Assembly: GCF_001427585.1 (NCBI RefSeq)
Contig: NZ_LMGY01000018.1
Location: 162,074-226,073 of the forward strand
Length of the DNA stretch: 64,000 nt
Direction: 5' to 3'
Source of the DNA: Pseudoxanthomonas sp. Root630
GTDB lineage: Bacteria; Pseudomonadota; Gammaproteobacteria; Xanthomonadales; Xanthomonadaceae
Position numbers and translations under genes: made by a program. Below, in pieces: positions 60,004 through 64,000 of the stretch; position 1 is the first letter of the stretch, and the number at the start of each line of letters is the position of its first letter. The notes below the pieces were generated by a model, which saw nothing but the letters and a program-made list of their open reading frames with translations, searched no databases and was not told where the DNA came from.

Positions 60004-61008
60004 ATGACACGTAGTTCGACCTTCCCGGTAGATGCCGGCTGGCGCCCTCTGCTGAAGGATCTTGGCATCCGCAGCGACACGCTGCTGCGGCGAGCCGGTC
60101 TGCCGCAGGAACTCTTCACGCGACCGGGTAACGGCCTGACTACGGCCGAATATTTCCGGTTCTGGGAATGCCTCCAGGCGGAAGCCGGAGACCCCTTGCT
60201 GCCGCTGAGGCTGGTCGAGGCGATCCAGGCGGAATCCTTCATCCCGCCGATCTTCGCCGCCCTATGCAGCTCGAACATGGTGCAGGCGGGTCAGCGCCTG
60301 TCCACGTACAAAAAACTCATCGCACCGATGAGCCTTCAGGTCGACGTCGGTCCCGATGGAGCGCTGACCCTGTCGCCGTGCTGGTTGGAGGCGCAGGCAG
60401 AGGTGCCGTTCGTCGTGGTGGCCAGCGAACTCGCGTTCCTCCTGCGCCTGTTACGCATGGCCACGAGGGAGCCCGTCAAGGCGATGCGGGTGACCATGCA
60501 GCACCGCCCCCCCGCCGCACAAACCAAGGCCTACGCAACGTTCTTCGGAAGCGCTCCGCAACAGGGGGATGCCCCTCGCATCACCTTCTCTGCGCTCGAT
60601 GCGAACCGGCCCTTCCTCACCGCCAACGATGCGATGTGGAAGATGTTCGAGCCCGAACTGCGCCAGCGTCTTGGCGAACTGAGCCCCGATGCCAGCACCT
60701 TGCAGCGCGCTCGCTCGGCCCTGCTCGAACTGCTGCCTGGGGGTCAGTCAGGCATAGACGCCGTTGCGGCACGCTTGTCCATGAGCAAGCGGACACTGCA
60801 GCGGCGACTGGAAGAGGAGGGAGGCAACTATCGGGTGCTGGTCAACAAGACGCGTGAGGACCTGGCCAAGCACTATCTCTTGCGGACGGAACTGTCTGTA
60901 GGCGAGATCGGCTTCCTGCTCGGATTCGAGGACCCCAACTTGTTCTTTCGGTCTTTCCATGGGTGGACGGGCAAGACGCCGGAAGCGTTCCGAAAGCTGA
61001 TCCATTGA
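60004..61008 (+). CDS. AraC-family regulator (OruR/ArgR-like layout)
   Basis: A 334-residue regulator with an Arabinose_bd-like N-terminal domain (SDTLLRRAGLPQELFTRPGN, LLPLRLVEAIQAESFIPPIF) and a C-terminal double helix-turn-helix (SGIDAVAARLSMSKRTLQRR, SVGEIGFLLGFEDPNLFFRS, WTGKTPEAFRKL). This layout is common for regulators of nearby SDR or lipid genes. It is 1 base after the SDR stop and 14 bp before the methyltransferase ATG, so it may control its own operon. Confidence 0.9.
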   Translation: MTRSSTFPVDAGWRPLLKDLGIRSDTLLRRAGLPQELFTRPGNGLTTAEYFRFWECLQAEAGDPLLPLRLVEAIQAESFIPPIFAALCSSNMVQAGQRLSTYKKLIAPMSLQVDVGPDGALTLSPCWLEAQAEVPFVVVASELAFLLRLLRMATREPVKAMRVTMQHRPPAAQTKAYATFFGSAPQQGDAPRITFSALDANRPFLTANDAMWKMFEPELRQRLGELSPDASTLQRARSALLELLPGGQSGIDAVAARLSMSKRTLQRRLEEEGGNYRVLVNKTREDLAKHYLLRTELSVGEIGFLLGFEDPNLFFRSFHGWTGKTPEAFRKLIH

Positions 61009-61022
61009 GGTGTGGCAGTCCC

Positions 61023-61610
61023 ATGATCAACAGCGAACGACTCGACTTCCTCTGCCAATGGGTCACCGCACCTCGGCGCGTGGGCGCGGTCCTTCCTTCC
61101 AGTCAGGCGCTGGGAGAGCTCATCACCTCGGAGATCGGCCCGGAAGACGCCCCCATCATCGAGTTGGGTGCAGGAACGGGCAGCTTCACGCGTCAGCTGA
61201 TTGCGCGCGGTGTGCCTGAATCGGAACTGGTCCTGGTCGAACTTGGCGAAGACTTCGCTCGGCAACTTTCCCGCAAGTACTCCCAAGCGCATGTACACCG
61301 CATCGATGCACAGAGGCTGTTGAGGCTTCGCATGCCAACTGCGCATTTGGCTGGTGCGGTGATCAGTGGCTTGCCACTATTGTCGATGTCCGAGCTGCAG
61401 GTCGCTCGGATTCTTCGGGGGGCATTCCGCCATCTTCGTCGTGATGGCGTGCTTTACCAATTCACTTACGGCCCCGGCTGCCCGGTGTCACGTCCCCTGC
61501 TGGAGCGTCTCGGCCTAAGGGCTCGCTACCTGGGGAAGACTCTAGCCAATGTTCCGCCTGCCCGTGTGTACCGGATCTCGCGGCAAGCTTGGACTACCCG
61601 CACTGGCTAA
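61023..61610 (+). CDS. Phospholipid N-methyltransferase-like protein (PmtA family)
   Basis: A 195-residue SAM-dependent methyltransferase similar to the rhizobial PmtA group, which methylates phosphatidylethanolamine toward phosphatidylcholine. Landmarks are RRVGAVLPSSQALGELITSE and the SAM loop IIELGAGTGSFTRQL, followed by VLVELGEDFAR and AVISGLPLLSM. It is last of the SDR-AraC-methyltransferase operon. Alternatively it is a ribosomal/aromatic methyltransferase of the same fold; the PSS start is the best clue. Frame open upstream, but ATG 61023 fits the family. Confidence 0.82.
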   Translation: MINSERLDFLCQWVTAPRRVGAVLPSSQALGELITSEIGPEDAPIIELGAGTGSFTRQLIARGVPESELVLVELGEDFARQLSRKYSQAHVHRIDAQRLLRLRMPTAHLAGAVISGLPLLSMSELQVARILRGAFRHLRRDGVLYQFTYGPGCPVSRPLLERLGLRARYLGKTLANVPPARVYRISRQAWTTRTG

Positions 61611-61637
61611 GAAGAAGTGGAAGAACGACTTCTGTGG

Positions 61638-61664
61638 ATGTTCGCTCCTGGCCGGAAGCGGACC
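61638..61664. repeat. Dispersed palindrome, copy 2
   Basis: ATGTTCGCTCCTGGCCGGAAGCGGAC, a degenerate copy of the palindrome at 58975, 28 bp after the methyltransferase stop; it may serve as a terminator-like 3' hairpin. Confidence 0.65.
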
Positions 61665-61906
61665 TCTAATATGGTAGTTTGCCGCGGCGGAATGTCGACT
61701 GGGGCTTCGCGGAGCCGGCGAACGCAAGGGCTGGTTTAGTACCGTCGCGACCAGATCCTGACGCTTGCCGTGGAGCGCGGCGGCGAAGATTTGCGGACCT
61801 CCCGCGGGAGACAATAATCCGTACACTTCGCACATTGGGCGCAGGTGGATTCCGCCCAGGGGAAGAGGCTGCCCAAGTCAGCTCGCATGAAGCAGGCAAC
61901 TTCAAA

Positions 61907-62629
61907 ATGGGTGAGAAGATCTATCAGGTTGAGCTGCACAAAAAGTTCCATGCACCGAAGGGCTATCCTCAGACGATTAAAGTCCGCGTCATTGCGAACC
62001 TCCCATATCAAGCTGAAGATAGTGCCAAGGCACAAAACCCTCACTACGAAACGAAGTTCAACGCAGTCAAAGAAATAAAGGAACCATCTGCGTCGGGCTC
62101 GAACTCATCAGGCTCAACATCCTCGGGCGATGACCTACTGGGATGCAGCGGCATCCTCAAAGGCTGCATCACGCTGGTCGGTCTGCTGATCGTTTTTCTG
62201 ATCGTTAGCCAGTGCTCCGACAAGGGCGGAAATCCCAGTTCCTCTCCTGCGACTACCTCCATCCCAGAAGCCAACTTGAAAGAGGGCGCCCCCCAGGGCG
62301 CAGCGCGTGAAGAGAGCCTGATCGGCATGAGCACGACGGCACGGCAGCAGCTCTCGGCGGAGCAGGCCCAGTCCATAGCGGACGCGGCAAGCCGGTCCGC
62401 GGCGCCGGAAGTTGCACCTGGCTTGATCGGTTCCCGTGCACGAATCGTGGATTCGCGCGATCGCATCGTGCTGCAGTCTGGTCCCAAGATGAGCTCGAGG
62501 AATGTGGCTAAGATCGATAGCGGATCCACCGTCCAGGTGCTGTCCGATGAAGGGAGGTGGGTACAGGTGCGTACCGAGGATGGCCAGGTCGGATATGTAC
62601 GCAGGAAGCAGCTGGAGTCGGTGCAGTAA
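61907..62629 (+). CDS. Unknown membrane protein with SH3-like domain
   Basis: A 240-residue protein. An N-terminal stretch (KIYQVELHKKFHAPKGYPQT) is followed by a Ser/Gly linker, then one membrane segment (CITLVGLLIVFLIVSQC) and a Glu/Ala/Ser-rich helix. The C-terminus (about 170-240) is a bacterial SH3 domain: RIVDSRDRIVLQSGPKMSS, IDSGSTVQVLSDEGRWVQVR, VGYVRRKQLESVQ, probably exposed outside the membrane for wall or protein binding. The open frame extends to 61679, but nothing supports the longer start. Codon use is less GC-rich than in the neighbouring loci; perhaps acquired. Confidence 0.6.
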   Translation: MGEKIYQVELHKKFHAPKGYPQTIKVRVIANLPYQAEDSAKAQNPHYETKFNAVKEIKEPSASGSNSSGSTSSGDDLLGCSGILKGCITLVGLLIVFLIVSQCSDKGGNPSSSPATTSIPEANLKEGAPQGAAREESLIGMSTTARQQLSAEQAQSIADAASRSAAPEVAPGLIGSRARIVDSRDRIVLQSGPKMSSRNVAKIDSGSTVQVLSDEGRWVQVRTEDGQVGYVRRKQLESVQ

Positions 62630-62895
62630 GCTTGATCGACTTACATGAAGTCCGATTCACCCGACGGGGTAATGTCACTATCGCACAGTACCTCCATGGA
62701 CATCTTTCACGTCACCGACGGCGCGCGCCCGCTCGCGAAGACTGCAGGCCAGTAAAGAGGTCCGCTTACGATCCAGAACGGACAAAGCTCATGCGCAGAA
62801 TGACGCTGCATATGCCCCCCCCGTGTTCTGCTTGCTGGAAGGCCTTGCACCGGATAGCGTTGGGACTGAAGCCACTATCGCCACGGGGATGTTTG

Positions 62896-63519
62896 ATGAA
62901 GTGCCTGGTTGCCGTGTGGCTACTCATGAGTCTGTCTGCAATATCCTTCGTCGACTCCTGTGCCGCCGGCGAGCGTTTCAGTCGAATACCAGATGGTGGA
63001 GAGTCCCCCTTCGGCAACGGAGTGCTGTTGTTCTCCCAGATCAAAGCGAACAAGAAGGACCTGCTGTGGGGCTTTCAGTTCGGAAGGCCTAGCGAGAAGT
63101 ATAGATATCTTGCAGGACGTGAGGTGAGATTCCCCAACGGCTTCTACGAAATCGGCTGTGGGCGCGTGGGAAGCGTCACTGCGATTTCCCTTCCCCCTGG
63201 CACTTACGAACTTGGGCCTTGGAAGATCGATGGCGCTGTACTCACGATCGGGCCAATCTGGTCAGTCGGAAAGAACCACAAACCTCAGGAAGAGAAGCGA
63301 TTCACCATTGAGATCAGGGCGGATGAGATCACCTACGCCGGCGAATTCGACATTGACGAAGCGAACGGAAGTTCGGCGACTATTAGTGACAAGTTCGACT
63401 GTGAGCGAGAGTACTTAGCGAAGACATGGTCGTGGATGACTGCGTTGCCCTTGACCAAGGCCGAATCTATTTCATTGCGCCAAGACAATGAGGCCGGATC
63501 GGCGGAGACGTTGCCTTAG
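62896..63519 (+). CDS. Secreted protein of unknown function
   Basis: A 207-residue protein with a signal peptide (MKCLVAVWLLMSLSAISFVD). The mature part (FGNGVLLFSQIKANKKDLLW, RYLAGREVRFPNGFYEIG, GTYELGPWKIDGAVLTIGPI, then RFTIEIRADEITYAGEFDID) looks like a beta-rich lipocalin- or DUF-type sandwich, with one Cys in the middle and one near the end. I do not recognise the family. GGGG lies 8-11 bp before ATG 62896. It follows the SH3-domain gene by 266 bp, a stretch in which I see nothing. Confidence 0.55.
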   Translation: MKCLVAVWLLMSLSAISFVDSCAAGERFSRIPDGGESPFGNGVLLFSQIKANKKDLLWGFQFGRPSEKYRYLAGREVRFPNGFYEIGCGRVGSVTAISLPPGTYELGPWKIDGAVLTIGPIWSVGKNHKPQEEKRFTIEIRADEITYAGEFDIDEANGSSATISDKFDCEREYLAKTWSWMTALPLTKAESISLRQDNEAGSAETLP

Positions 63520-63536
63520 CGATTTTCTCATTGCCA

Positions 63537-63564
63537 ACGTCCGCTTCTGGCCGATAGCAGACAT
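63537..63564. repeat. Dispersed palindrome, copy 3
   Basis: GTCCGCTTCTGGCCGATAGC lies at the core; a diverged copy of the unit at 58975, 18 bp past the preceding stop codon. The next 350 bp (to 63923) show no gene, other repeat or operator that I can support. Confidence 0.65.
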
Positions 63565-63923
63565 CAGGGTCAAGAAAGCGCTGGAGTATGGTGCCCGCAC
63601 CCGCCTGCCAGTCCTTGGGTGAGCTGGCCGCAGCTGGCCTGATTGCGGAACGCAAGGCTCCCCGGCACGGCCGGTGCCACCACGGAAATGATCTGGAAAT
63701 GTTCGCCTTGGCGCCCTCCGGTGCTACCTTTCCCATGGCGCCACCAGTCCTGATTCTTCCGTTGGCCCAGCTATGCCTATATGAAGTGCTGAGAATTTCA
63801 ACATGACCCAACCACGCCAAGTTTGGAGAAGTGCATTGAGCAATCTGCCGTTCCTTCGACGCTCTCCTCTTAGAAATGTCCCGAATGCGGTGGCCATGGT
63901 CGGTAATCCCCCCGCCCATTAGC

Positions 63924-64000
63924 TGACGCCAGAAGTGGAATTTTCTCGTACGCTTTCCCGAGGAGGTTCCATGAAGAAGTCCCGCTTCACCGACAGCCAG
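63924..64000 (+). mobile_element. IS3-family insertion sequence, left end, cut by window edge
   Basis: The terminal part reads TGACGCCAGAAGTGG (probably the left inverted repeat start), GAATTTTCTCGTACGC and then AGGAGGTTCC right before an ATG. The encoded start [10 protein letters not shown] is the characteristic beginning of IS3-family (IS2/IS407-type) OrfA proteins. The rest lies beyond the window, so completeness and the other end cannot be judged. Confidence 0.75.
63971..64000 (+). CDS. IS3-family transposase OrfA, first 10 codons only
   Basis: [10 protein letters not shown], with AGGAGG 4-9 bp upstream. This N-terminus is shared by OrfA helix-turn-helix proteins of many IS3-family elements. 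Only the start is in the window; subgroup cannot be decided. Confidence 0.7.
   Translation, partial: MKKSRFTDSQ

Noticed and set aside
63467..63919. Minus-strand frame of 150 residues before the IS end
   Set aside because: Overlaps the end of the preceding gene and a dispersed palindrome; no ribosome site, no family pattern.

Overview
The window reads as chromosome of a GC-rich gammaproteobacterium of the family Xanthomonadaceae (Lysobacteraceae), most like Pseudoxanthomonas or Stenotrophomonas. The reasons are the large TonB-dependent receptors, the class III phaE-phaC polyester synthase pair, an SSS-domain hybrid kinase with its LuxR-type partner, abundant short palindromic (REP-like) repeats, and a glycan-use locus of the xanthomonad type. 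The genus cannot be fixed from sequence reading alone.

Bases 1-14500 are mainly carbon-storage and acetate-type control. They hold a truncated TonB receptor, a CrbS/MxtR-like transporter-kinase and its NarL/LuxR regulator, and a Nudix hydrolase. The regulator sits in a two-gene operon behind 3-hydroxybutyrate dehydrogenase. Then come a 3-hydroxybutyrate-oligomer hydrolase, phosphatidylserine synthase, PhaE with a long histone-like tail, PhaC, a DUF5329 protein, a PspC protein and a small membrane protein with an HExxH motif. The spacers are full of repeats, including a duplicated segment that carries perfect DnaA boxes.

Bases 14700-31700 are mixed housekeeping and accessory genes: an FAD oxidoreductase, TetR, GFA-type zinc protein, HD-GYP phosphodiesterase, YCII and NTF2-like proteins, a CocE-type hydrolase, an alpha/beta hydrolase, an SDR divergent from a LysR regulator, an EAL-CBS-GGDEF protein, the Rho inhibitor Rof, and a tightly coupled pair of a trypsin-fold protease and a metallo-beta-lactamase-fold lipoprotein. 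Upstream of that pair is about 800 bp without a gene, holding a striking array of short motifs spaced about 11 bp apart.

Bases 32440-55185 form a coherent locus for mannose-rich (N-linked) glycans. It contains glucokinase, glycosylasparaginase, CutC, three different GH92 alpha-mannosidases, a GH2 beta-mannosidase, an AGE-family isomerase (mannose to fructose is likely), a TonB receptor, a LacI regulator, a PfkB fructokinase and a flavin-dependent halogenase-family protein. A palindrome close to TTGGATCGATCCAA recurs before the transcription units and is probably the LacI operator. The inferred path is uptake, removal of alpha-mannose and beta-mannose, cleavage of the GlcNAc-Asn bond, isomerisation of mannose to fructose, and phosphorylation.

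Bases 55500-64000 look more accessory and less GC-rich toward the end: an outer-membrane-channel-like protein with an arylsulfatase, an SDR / AraC / phospholipid methyltransferase-like cluster, two secreted or membrane-anchored proteins of unknown function, three copies of a dispersed palindrome, and the left end of an IS3-family insertion sequence at the window edge.
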